DNA of 64,000 nucleotides from Trichostrongylus colubriformis. Taxonomy: Eukaryota > Nematoda > Chromadorea > Rhabditida > Trichostrongylidae. Numbering within the stretch: position 1 is the stretch's first letter; every line of letters starts with the position of its first letter. Below are positions 21,420 to 32,400 of this stretch, in pieces. The translations under genes were made by a program, and so were the position numbers. The notes beneath the pieces are model-generated. The model worked only from the letters and a program-made list of their open reading frames with translations, was not told where the DNA came from and did not search any database. Where the stretch lies: the NCBI GenBank assembly GCA_963978905.1, contig OZ022259.1, positions 11,904,001-11,968,000 on the forward strand, read 5' to 3'.

Positions 21420-24230
21420 CAGGGAATTCTTCAACATTTAAATAGCTCATCGAACGCTAACGATTATTACAATTTATTTATTTTCGAGTACTAGTTTTCC
21501 TAGTCCCATACGATTATTTCAAATCTACCTATATTTTTCCCGTACAGCGATAGTACTCATCGGAGCCTGGTCAAATCCCTGCTCAGTCAATATTATATGC
21601 CGACAAAAATGGAAACGTATGCTGAGCTGGCTCTGCCGATTTCAAATCAAATACGTTTGGCATCCTTTTCAAGCCTATCGTAATTTTGTGGATTGGTTCC
21701 CGTTGATGATCGCTCATTTGTGTAGCTGGTATGTTCCTAGATACTTCAGTAAGCTTTGTCAACAGTGTAAACGAGACTCGGTGTTTCTGGTGTTTCACCA
21801 AAGTATGCCTGACTCGCATTTCAATTGAAAAGGTTTACAAAGTTTACGTGAAGTGTGCACTTGTCAAGAAAATAGAAAACAATCAGGACTTGGCAGGAAA
21901 AGTGGGATGCGCCTCCCACAAATTTAAGAAGCTACGAGATTGTTTGGGCTTCGATCGGATAACCAGATGATTTTCAAACAGTATTTCCTTGCTGGCATCC
22001 AAGTTTATCAAATGGCTATCGAGGAAAAAAGGGAATAAAGCTTGATTCGTAAAAAATTGGCCGCGGAGGGCTTGTTCCTCGGCCTCATGTACATGGAGGT
22101 CTGCTAAGACCCTCACTGAAAAGTGATGCCTTATGAGATTGCGATTCCAGTTCCTTTTTCTGTACACTTGACGATCATTCCCGCGCGGTTATGTTTGTTC
22201 CCCATAACGGCCACAAGCAAAGCTTCACGGGAACAAAATAAAAAGCCGACAGAAGTGCTGTACATTCCCTGAATGTTTCGCCCACGCGCGTATTGTAGGA
22301 AGGGGCTGCGGGGCAGAACGGCGGTGGCCAAGTGCTTGGAACGCCATTCACTGAGGGAACCAAGACCTCAAATGAACTGAAGAACTGACCACGCCGCTTT
22401 GCTCCATAGCCGTTGTAGCCCCGTCCATTTTACTCGAACGAATCTTCGAGGAGATGTGTTTAATACACTCGCGTGAAACGTTACGTGTGGCCGGCCTACA
22501 GTGAACAAATGCAGCATAACTAGATGGGAATATGAAGATTAGAGGTTGTGTGATGTTCACCAAAGCTTAGGCGGTAACGGTGCCGGTATCCCTTATGTTT
22601 AAAGGGTTTTTCAACGACTTAAATGGAATCACCGAGACAATGAAAATCGGCTAGAAGCTCAAAAAACTGCGATACAGCAGTTTTAGGCAGCCCCTTCAGG
22701 GGAAGGTAATTTCATAGTAATTATCGAATATCTCAAAAAAAACCTAAGTGGTGAATAACTGTCGAGGAACATGGTAAGCTCGAGATAGTAAATTCTTCAT
22801 TTTACGGATGTAATAGTATACCAAGATCGTTCTGAGTAATCTTACAAATTCATCTCCTTTGACTTACGACAGAATCGATTTATTAGTAGTACAGATGCAT
22901 GGTGGACACATCTTAGAGTGACTGCTGTGGCTGCTCATCTCTCCAGCATTGCCGTTTCTCTCTAGCTTTCTGATAAGGAGATGAGTGGGCTCGCGAAGAA
23001 TCGTCTCAAGGTCCACTTCCTAATCGCAAGTTATGGAGGTGGGCAGTTTCGGAAGGAAAAGGGGAAGGCCAGCGCTAATTCCCTCTCTTAATTCATCTAA
23101 ATTTCCGCAACCTTTCATGCACTAAGGCTTCTCCATTGAGCTTGTTAGCTTAACATACCTCATTTTGACCTCACAATTCACTATTTATTAATTACCGGTC
23201 ACAGCTATGATCAGTTAGGAGCTATCATCGTCTTGTTAAGCATAACTACTGAGCTATAGATGAACATGACCAAATAAATAATAAGGAGTAGAAATTCGAG
23301 AACACAGGGAGTGCTAAGGCTAGAGAACAACACGACGTGTGCGACTTCAGGTGAAAAGGAGACACGCTGAGATTGGCTGATTTACGTTTCCCCGCAGGGA
23401 GCATTGATTTTCGTCATGTAAGGCGCATGTCGACGACATCGCATCGGCTTCACACATCACTAATTACCGCGACGGTGTTAATTACGAAGCAGTGCAGAGA
23501 CATCTAAGAAACGCGTGAATGGATTCACGCCTTCAGAATTGATGACGGCCACAAAAACAATGACTGCGAAATTGGAGTGGGTGGCACGTAGGGGGCACGC
23601 AAATTAAACAAAGTGAGCCGTGGGAAGTATTAGATGCTGAAGGGGGGGGGGTGATCATAACACCAGTCACCAACTGCTCGAAAAGATGAACGAAAATGTA
23701 TAATTACGTGAACTCGGCAAATGTTCTGTTGTTCTGACGCTTTGAAACATTTATCAGAGGAGACATGATTCTAAGGGGAGAACGTCAAAATTCTCATTCA
23801 AAACACTCTCGGATTTGAAGGGAACAAATTGCTGAATGGGAGGGACAAAATGCTCATTCTCTATTGGCAAAAATGTGCTGAACACTTTATTTTTATTTGT
23901 TCAGAAACAACTAGTTTTGAGCAGGTCGTTATGACCATTCCGAGTTGGGCTACCCAAAACGATGAATACTTTTTGAACGACCTAATTTTATTCAAATTCG
24001 GGATATTAGATACAGTGCTTCAAGGAGAACACAAGCAGAATGTGAAAATTCCCTGCAATCCAACTAAAAACTGGGGACTTAGAGAAATACAACCTTTTCG
24101 AATATTAGCCGATAGAACATGAAATTGCGGGCAAAGAACTATACAGTTCTTTTCATCGTGAGCAAGGAATGAATGGCACACATAACTGTGTGCTACATGT
24201 GGCCAGGAGCAATATCCACAAGAGAAGTAA
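21420..24230. other. no gene recognised
   Basis: Minus strand 22128-21890 has a TTTTCAG acceptor followed by about 78 open codons (LADLHVHEAEEQALRGQFF ...), with no recognised family. A G9 run lies near 23642. Otherwise nothing supported. Confidence 0.35.
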
Positions 24231-24235
24231 TTTAT

Positions 24236-24620
24236 TTATTTATTTATTCAGTATAAGCACGCGAAGGCCCGTAAGCCCGTAAACACACATGAAACAGAAG
24301 TTAAAAGGGAAAACTTACTCCGGATACGGAAGCGAGTAAATCCTAGAATAAGTCAATTACCCACAGGCTGTACGACTAGCAAGGACCACTAAACTTGAAA
24401 CACTGGCAGTTTGTAAGACGTGAATGACTCCTTTTAAGTGCATGAATGACTCCGTCGCGAGATCTCGGTCTCGTGCCCAGAACGCAAGAGGGTCAACACG
24501 CTGGGGATTGCTGACAAATTTATCCGAATGAACAAATTCATGCTGTGCTGTTATTTGTGATTGATTTTTGAAGACAAAATAATCATGAGTTATCAAAAGT
24601 CAAACTTCTGTTAGTGGCAT
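24236..24620 (-). mobile_element. possible LINE 3' end with (TAAA)n tail
   Basis: Plus-strand TTTATTTATTTATTTATT, then unique-looking sequence, resembles the tail arrangement at 4119. No reverse-transcriptase motif can be read, so this is tentative. Confidence 0.3.
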
Positions 24621-24769
24621 ACATCAACAATCAATAAATTTGCGTGCTCGGAGCTAAATCAAATTGTGTCGAGAAGAAGCGCTACGCTGTCATCGCAGTG
24701 TGTGTCTTTCGAATTCTGATGGGAGCAGTGAATCATACATGGAATACCGTTATTCTGACGTGTATAACA

Positions 24770-25025
24770 AGACCCCTTTCACCTTGAATCCGCTCCTGAA
24801 TGGTATATTACTTACCAGAGCTTATCAGCTTTCAAACGTATAACGTTTCAAATCAAAATTAAACGTATAACGTTCCAAATCAAAATTCAAAAAAAAACAT
24901 CTTCCAGCTTTACGGTTCGGTACCGATATTGGCCAACCGGCTCAATACGTCACGCGCATGAATGCTGACGAGCTATGGTAAACATGCCATTTAGAAGCTC
25001 ATTCAAGGTGAAAGGGGTCTCGGTT
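24770..25025. repeat. inverted-repeat element
   Basis: 'gacccctttcaccttgaatccgctcctgaatgg' at about 24771 recurs inverted as 'ccatttagaagctcattcaaggtgaaaggggtc' at about 24987. Between them is a short direct repeat, 'aacgtataacgtt(t/c)caaatcaaaatt' (24834-24890). Confidence 0.6.
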
Positions 25026-25524
25026 TCGATGTCCCGTTCTGAGTATCTTGTGGCGCAAAGTCTGCGCTGCCCCACAAATCACTCGCTGCTCTCAAGACCA
25101 CTCTTACGCAAACATGCGACGATTTGTGCGGTAATCGCTTGCGACCCACGGCAGCTTCTATTTATCACACTCTTCCTCATCGTGTTCTAGCCGAAGAGAT
25201 CTTATCGAATTGATAAAATGTGATATTCTAGTGGCAACTCTTTGTTTATTACATATACCAGCGGAATTCATGCGAGCACCTCAATTCTTCCTATGATGGT
25301 GAAACTTTGTCAGGCGGGCAATGCGAAGCCAGCCGCGGCGCAACCACCCTCTCGTTGGTTGTCTGAGGGCAAAAGATACGAACCGGAGACAACAAATACA
25401 ATGGATCATTTTTCCAAGGAAGCATGAGAAGATCTCGCCACTTCGACAAAAAAAGTTTTCTCGATTATCTTTCCTTAGAATAACTTCATTCTTCTCGAAG
25501 ATGTTGCATAGTACAAGTAGTGCT

Positions 25525-26081
25525 CATGTGCATATATGCATTCGATAGAGCTTTTTTTGTTCTACAACATGATACCCCTCTTCTTTTGTATCCTCTCATA
25601 TTTTAGCATGTAGGAATGAGTTTCCACCTTTTTTTTCTACTCGAAATTGCGTAATGAAAATGAATTTTTTTGGCTCAATGTTTTGCACTTCTCGATAGAG
25701 CTCTTTTCGCGCTACAAGATAGTTTTTATTTTTGTTCAACTAAATTTTTGCTATTTTTTAGATCATTTAAAAGGAGTGCCAATTCGACGAAGTCGAGCGT
25801 TTTTGTGTCGATCAGCCTCGATTTCGTCGGCTCGGCACTCCTTTTAAATGATCTAAAAGTAGCAAAAATTGATTCGAACAAAAGCTATGAACACTATCTT
25901 GTAGCGCGAAAAGACTATCGAATATTTCAAAACATTGTGCCAAAAAATTCATTTCCATTACGCAATTTTGAGTTGAAAAACATGTGGAAACCTATTCCTG
26001 TATGCTAAAATATGAAAGGATTCAAAAGAAGAGTGGTATCATCTTGTAGAGCAAAAAAAGCTCTATCGAAATCATATACAC
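25525..26081. repeat. long foldback element with arms of roughly 240 bp
   Basis: Left blocks ('cgatagagctttttttgttctacaacatgatacccctc', 'gcgctacaagatag', 'gatcatttaaaaggagtgcc') recur in inverted order on the right ('ggcactccttttaaatgatc', 'cttgtagcgcgaaaag', 'gagtggtatcatcttgtagagcaaaaaaagctctatcg'). The centre is near 25800. No coding sequence is recognised. Confidence 0.75.
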
Positions 26082-26542
26082 ATACATTTTTTAATCTTGA
26101 TGGCGGACGAGAAAGATGAGGTGCGCAAGGGCCAGTTTTAGCCTTTAGCTTACTTCATTTCCAAACCTCATAAATTCTGAGTAGTCGAGGGAATCCAAGA
26201 TCCAATAGTAGTGTTCTATAGAGCAGAAAAAGCTTTATCGACGATACATAAGCTTCGTCGAATGATGAAGGGAACAATGTGAAACACGAGGTTGAAAAAA
26301 CGGCGGGGACTTATTCCACAACCCAATATAAGAGAATTACGCAACCAGTAGGGAAACGAAGGGGCCAATCGATTGGTCTAAGAAAGTGATCGAGAAAACG
26401 TTGATAGTACTTTGCACGATTGAATTTTAGCCAAGCTACAGGTATTCAAAAGTGCTCAAATCCACTATTGAAAAGATACTGCGTCCATCGTGACACCGCA
26501 GTAGCGACGCGACGATCGGATGGGGCGCTGTGGAGTGTACTA

Positions 26543-27441
26543 TTAGGTTGATTCATAATAAATCGGACAAATTGACCAATTTTAATCATTGTCGTACAAC
26601 TTTTTTACGACAACAGGGATTCACTTGAAATATACTCCATCTTTATCGATGACCTTCTGCCACGGTATAGGCAGATCATGGATGCCCTTGCTCCAGAAGG
26701 CCGGAAGCTGGAGCTCGAAGAAGTTGCCGAGTGCCGCCTTGACCTCGTCGCGAGTTTTGAAGTCTTGGCCGTCCAGGTGGCGTTGGGTGTGGGAGAAAAG
26801 GTGGAAATCTGAAGGGGCCAGGTCTGGGGAGTACGGTGGGTATAGAAGTACGGTCCAACTGTACGACAGCAGCTCGGCCTTGGTCGATCTTGCGAAGTGC
26901 GGTCTGTGGAAGTAGACACGTTGTCGTACTGGAAGTAGACATGTGACCGCCGCCGTAACGAACTTTGGACATTGGCCTTCAATTCTCGTAATTGACGAAC
27001 GTAGACGTCGGCGGATACTGTGGTACCTTCATCGAGCAGCTCCCAGTACTCTACGCCGTGTACGCTCCACCAACCGCGGTTTTCGTCTTCGATGGAATAG
27101 TCGCCTGACGCAAACTTCGAATGCTACAACTACAGTGTACTTCTGCCGGGGGCATGCTCCTTGTGAACTTCTATCAGACGTCTGCCGATATCCGCGGGTT
27201 CCTGGCCAGATAGCGATATAAATAGTATGACGTTGCGGATGTGGTCTCTGGACCGCTTGAAATCGTGCGGCATTGTGGCGGAATGAATTTACTTTGGAGT
27301 GATTATTTTGCGGTACTTTGAAGAGCTTTTCATACTCATTCCAACGGTACCTCGCGCGTCCATTTTCGTTAATTCGTTACTGAGTTATGATCTCTAGAAA
27401 TCATCACTACTATTTGTCCGATTTATTATGAATCAACCTAA
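26543..27441 (-). mobile_element. mariner element, 899 bp, copy 2
   Basis: Same length, ends, TA flanks (26541-26542, 27442-27443) and minus-strand transposase remnant as 9544-10442. I count about eight base differences by eye between the two copies. Both share the same missing N-terminal region and frameshift, so the defect predates their dispersal. Confidence 0.9.
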
Positions 27442-27444
27442 TAC

Positions 27445-28090
27445 ATGGGTCATATATTGGTTCTAGGTTTTTTATTCTTGTTTTTTCATCTTTCAACCCC
27501 ATAATTTTCGTGCCTATTAAACCTTCCTTTATCATCAGAGGACGGCACATTAGCCATGGTCGGCGACGCTTTCGTTTCGGAATATAAGTACTAAGATTTG
27601 TTCGGTTTTTACTATTATTATTTTACCAGGAGATTGGTCTCAGTGTTTTTTTCGCAACCTCTTGATTTCCTAGATGAATGGCACTGGCTAGGTAGAAACT
27701 ACAGAAATAGCGGGACCTGAAGAAGGGGGAGTGAGTCGTTCCGAGGACCTTTTCTGGGGGGGGGAGTCGTGGTTTTTTTATTTCTTTGAAAATTTTCTTC
27801 GACGCCACGCTTGGCACTGGTGTATTCCGTGGAGGCGCGAACAGGCACGCAAAACAAAATTGAGCGGGATACGTGTTCTGCGCGAATTCGAACGAGTTGC
27901 TGGTGGTTGGCAGGAATTCGTGCGAGCTGGTGTCCTTTCAAAGTCCGATTCCTGCTTCAGAACAAATGGGACGTTTTTTTTGGTTTTTTTCAAGTAGTAT
28001 ATTTAGCTTTCCAAGAAGTATACTTAGCAGAGATTTTTAGAGAAATAGGAATCGCTAGATTTTCATGCTTTAAAGGCAGTGTTTGGGGAA
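27445..28090. other. no gene recognised
   Basis: Open frames on both strands at 27730-28000 lack any recognisable motif. Confidence 0.35.
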
Positions 28091-28094
28091 ATTT

Positions 28095-28585
28095 GGCAGG
28101 AAAGTAAAAGAAGTAGTGGATGTGAAAGTCGAGATGCCCAGTAACAGGATAGTGAAGAAAAAACGGATGGTAATGGCCAAAAACCCGAGAAATAGGACCC
28201 CTCCCCACCGTTGATCCTCGATGAGAAGCATTACCGTGAAGAGGCGGGTGGTCCGGACGAGTGTTCCATTGGCGTGTTGCCATGTTGTAAACACGAAGAG
28301 ATGTTCGAGAATGAGTAAGCATCCCTTTTCTGGAGTGCGCTTCAAGCCAAAACTGAGAAAGCAGGCCGCGATACCTTTTAGTCCCACCCCAGCCAATCAG
28401 TCGCTAGGAGGCGAACCGAGCACAGTAAGGCGGCTCGAGCAGAAAAGGCCGCCTCTACCACAGCTAGTGGGCGCGCCCTTCGTGGGAGATTTCGCCGCAA
28501 ATAGGCTTTCAAAACCCGTAATTTTCGAGTGAATGACTCCTCTTAGGGATTCTCATCACCCACATTACCCCTAACACTGTATTTA
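28095..28585 (+). repeat. dispersed repeat family D, copy 2
   Basis: 'aaagtaaaagaagtagtggat ... ggtaatggccaaaaacccgagaaatagg ... tgttccattggcgtgttgccatg' matches copy 1 in order, without the nested MITE. Confidence 0.65.
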
Positions 28586-28599
28586 AAGCGTGTGCGTTC

Positions 28600-29334
28600 T
28601 TTTAATACTTTAAGGCCACAGCCCCTTCTTTATGAACATTTATTAATCCTCACTTAAAAAATGCACATAATCAGTCTAGGAACTAAAAGTCTCCAATATG
28701 GAAAGATATGTTCAAGAAATAGTGTGAAAAACTCGAGTAAAACAGACCGAAGGCGATAACCGAAAGGTAACTAAGCCTGCAATTCTATACATTCACGGCT
28801 CAATTTGGATAGCTCACCACGAGTCTGCGTATAAGACCAGGCTCTCTTCGTTACGGTCCGGATTGAGACCGTGACTGTACGCCAGTGGGCCAGCAATACG
28901 TTAAGAAAAACGAGCAACTCACTGCAAACAGATGATAGGTAAGGCTATGTGGGGTATGTGTAAAGGTGTGGGGAAAGCGTAAGAAAAAATGCATAATTTC
29001 TTATTATGACACAACTACGTACAGACAGCTATAAGCCATGGAGGTGGTCAGCAAAATTATGGAGGGTAGACACTACCAAGTAAGGCCTCGACCAATGAGG
29101 AGAATGTGTCTGAATGGTAAAGGAAGACAACTAGCATGGATATATCAAGTCTCACGAGTGAGAAGCAGCTCTCTGAGATATTCAAATCTTACAGAAAAAG
29201 GTAATTGAGAAGCTGGCACAAGAGGGCGGAGTCTAACAGCAGGAAAAGAGAGACATGGGGCGAGAAGAGGTATGGGGAGTAAGTTGAGACCAACGAGGAT
29301 CAAAATGAACAGCTGGCTCAGTTATACAGTACTT
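28600..29334. other. 3' flank of fozi-1
   Basis: No gene is seen. A minus-strand AATAAA hexamer lies near 28637-28632, about 700 bases past the stop; whether it is the polyadenylation signal is unknown. Confidence 0.3.
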
Positions 29335-29484
29335 CTAGTTCTCCACCTCGACGTCTAACTCATTTTGAAGACGTAGCGAGATCAGAAAATCGCACAGCTT
29401 CGACAAATAGACTTCAGGACGAAATTCGGATTCAGTACGAGGCAATGGTTCGCCCATATACGACAACATCACCAGTACTTGGTC
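29335..29484 (-). CDS. fozi-1: fozi-1 exon 15 (terminal, stop codon)
   Basis: Acceptor CCCTTTTAAG before 29484 (AAG rather than the usual CAG), 49 codons and TAG at 29337-29335. Encodes DQVLVMLSYMGEPLPRTESE and VYLSKLCDFLISLRLQNELD, matching the last FH2 helix 'l--f---~gE-----~-~ff--l--F'. A 71-base intron precedes it. Confidence 0.88.
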   Translation of the reverse strand, partial: DQVLVMLSYMGEPLPRTESEFRPEVYLSKLCDFLISLRLQNELDVEVEN

Positions 29485-32400
29485 CTTAAAAGGGTAGGAT
29501 AAGGTGGCTACAACATGCAGTTTGATGTAGGTGCGGAAAACTTCAATCTGTTCACCTTGACACGAATGAGCTTCTCTGCCATTTCCTCCAATCGGCGCCG
29601 CATCTCATTGAGACGAACGGCCAGCATAGGATGCTCGAAGTCAAGTTGTTCCAGCTCCATCTGAACCCGTTGGTTACCCTCATCCAACCGCAGCAATGCC
29701 TCGTAGATAGACAGGAACGGTACTAAAAAGAATTTTTGTTGAAATTTGCTGTTTTTTATTCGATCGCGTGGAAGTGGTAGATTGCCTCTCACAAGGATGG
29801 ACAACTCAAAACTAAGTTGGTGGTTGGGAAGGTCTCTACTGCACGATTGACGTTCCCGGGGTATGTAGACTCTTGTCAAATTTTCGCGCGGCCGCGCGCG
29901 GCGAGCGGCGCCGTGAATTTCTTTGCGTATAATTGCCTACATTACAACACTCCCTCTAGAGTTTTACGCCCGAATTGATTATTTCCTGATTAGGATTGTT
30001 ATCATGTGATGCTATCGTTTCTTTTACTTTTTATGTTACTATTTACCTTTTTAAGGCGCAAAAACTGTTTTTAGATTATGACGAGATGAAGAGCTGTTTC
30101 TTAAAGGACCCCCATGGTACTAGACCCTTGCGTCCTGAGCGGAGTTCCAACCGACCGGGGGAAGTTGAGCTGACAACGCCGCGAGTGCGACGTCGCAAAG
30201 AGAGAACTCGACATAAGCACACACATCCCGTCTCTGGAGATAGTGTGTGGAACATTGGACCGCCGTAAGATTTCGGATCTTGCGAATTTGCGATTCTGCA
30301 ATACTACGCGTTTGTATTGTCGCAATTTCGCACGCGAATTGTGACACTGCAAAATTCCGAGATCGGAGAGTCGTGTGCGGAAGTTCGGCACCGCGAAATT
30401 GCAAATTCGTGAGATCGCAAAATTGTGGGATCACAGAATTGCAAAATCAGAAGATCGCGAAGTCTGACGGCGGCTTTGTGCTTCATTTAAACATATCCTA
30501 CTGTTTGTTTACTATCACACAAGACTCCCAAAAAATTAGGTTTGTACCTTTGGCAGTCGAACTGAGTGGCTCGACGAGATCGGCGGCATCTGAAGCGTAC
30601 GGTGCTCGATCTCGTATAAAAGCTGTCAGCGTTTGAAGGACTGAGGAGCCATCAGAAAGCTGCGCCGAACACACCTGAAACACTGAATACGTCAGAGATC
30701 CATGGTGATGAGATAAACTAATCCGCTAACCTCAGCCAGTTGACTAGTACAGAAACCACCGACGACTTTATCCTCGAGCGATGTGCCGTTCAGATGATTC
30801 AAGAGTGCCAGAATCGCTTGAAGAATCATCCGCAACTGCTCGGATCCTTGGACGAGTTTGGCCGACGTTGCATACGAGTCCAATTGCTGAAGAAACACAA
30901 AAGTTCTTCTATGCAGCACTGCACCAACGAGATCAAACGCACCTCGCTAATAGTGTTGACAGTGTCGTCGAATGTTGCTGTATGAACCATTACTGCCAGC
31001 TTCTCCTCAGCTCGTTCAATACCGGCTAGCTAAAAGATGAGACAGAATTCTCAGACACTGCAATGATCACGCACTATACAGTCCATTTTGGAGCGCTTGA
31101 TAGGGCGTGGCCTACGGACTGGGGTAAAAGTGTGTCAAACTCTCTAACCTCGCCACACACTCTCACCCTTGCCACACACTCTCACTCTCGCCACTCAGGC
31201 CACGCCCTGTCTAGCGGGGCAATTAACTGCGAAGCCAACCGAAGATTGTTCAAGGTCTCCGCTCTCGCATACAAGCTTGGAGATGATATCGAGCCAGTAG
31301 ATTGAACTAGAGTTGGTTATGATACTGATTAAATAGAGCGCATAACAACGGTGGGTCAACCGGTACACTAAGGCCGAAGAGGATGTTCCAGCTAGGGGTA
31401 TGAGGTCTGAAGAATGTTTTTCGACTAAGCTTCAACCAGCATCCAAAAAAATTGCCAGGATGGTCCCTACGATGGCGACAGGTACGTTTTAGTATTCTGA
31501 CGTGCCACTTTGTATTCAGCAAGTATTACTAAGAAAGAAATGTGAGAAATAAAAAGTATTAGCAATTTTGCGAAGTTGTCTAACATCGATTCATCCGGAT
31601 AATCCATCACGACGGATACTTCATCTCGATTACGAGTGGTGAAATTTGCTTTATCTAGTATTTGTATGAAAACAGCTGCATGGTGGATATTTTTGTCTCC
31701 CAGCAACCCATTTTTGAAATAGTATGCATTAATATAGTCAATAGATTTTCCTTCATTTCCTTCACTATAAGGTACAATATCTTTTCTCACCGGAGAAAAG
31801 TCATGTGGGAGAATAGTAATAGGGCTCTCAGAAACGCTTGTGTAAATTTTAGTGCTTCAGTGGAAATACTCACGTCAATGACGAACTGCTCGGCTTCGGT
31901 CCATTGTGTATTAGGATGAGCAGCAGTGAATCGCCGAATCCGTTCCACATCTGCCGCCGATGGCACCGCTTCAAGTACCAAGGCGGCTCGCTCCAATGGT
32001 AATACCGTCATGTCCAACCTGCCAACACTGAACCATGCTTTAGGTCGACAAAACTTTTTGAGATATCTCGTAGTTTTATTTATTATTTTCTGGCTTTAAC
32101 TTAATAATCTTATAAAATTTGTGGTTTTGATTGTTCTAAGTTCCAAGATTGAACAAAATCTTCTTAATATGAAGAGATTTTTATTAGTGGAAGATCTCAC
32201 CGAGAATGACATTTGCTCATACATAATAGCACCCTCACTCTCAGAATGTAAACCTTTTGCAAAAAAAAAAAAGTGAATCCTGGGGAATATGTAAGGAAGG
32301 GAATACAGCTATCGAATGGCAAAAGTGTTGGAAAATTTCATGCTTAAGATGCGACTGGAAATCAATTGCGACCACATTTTGCTCGTCCTCGGCCTTAGAA

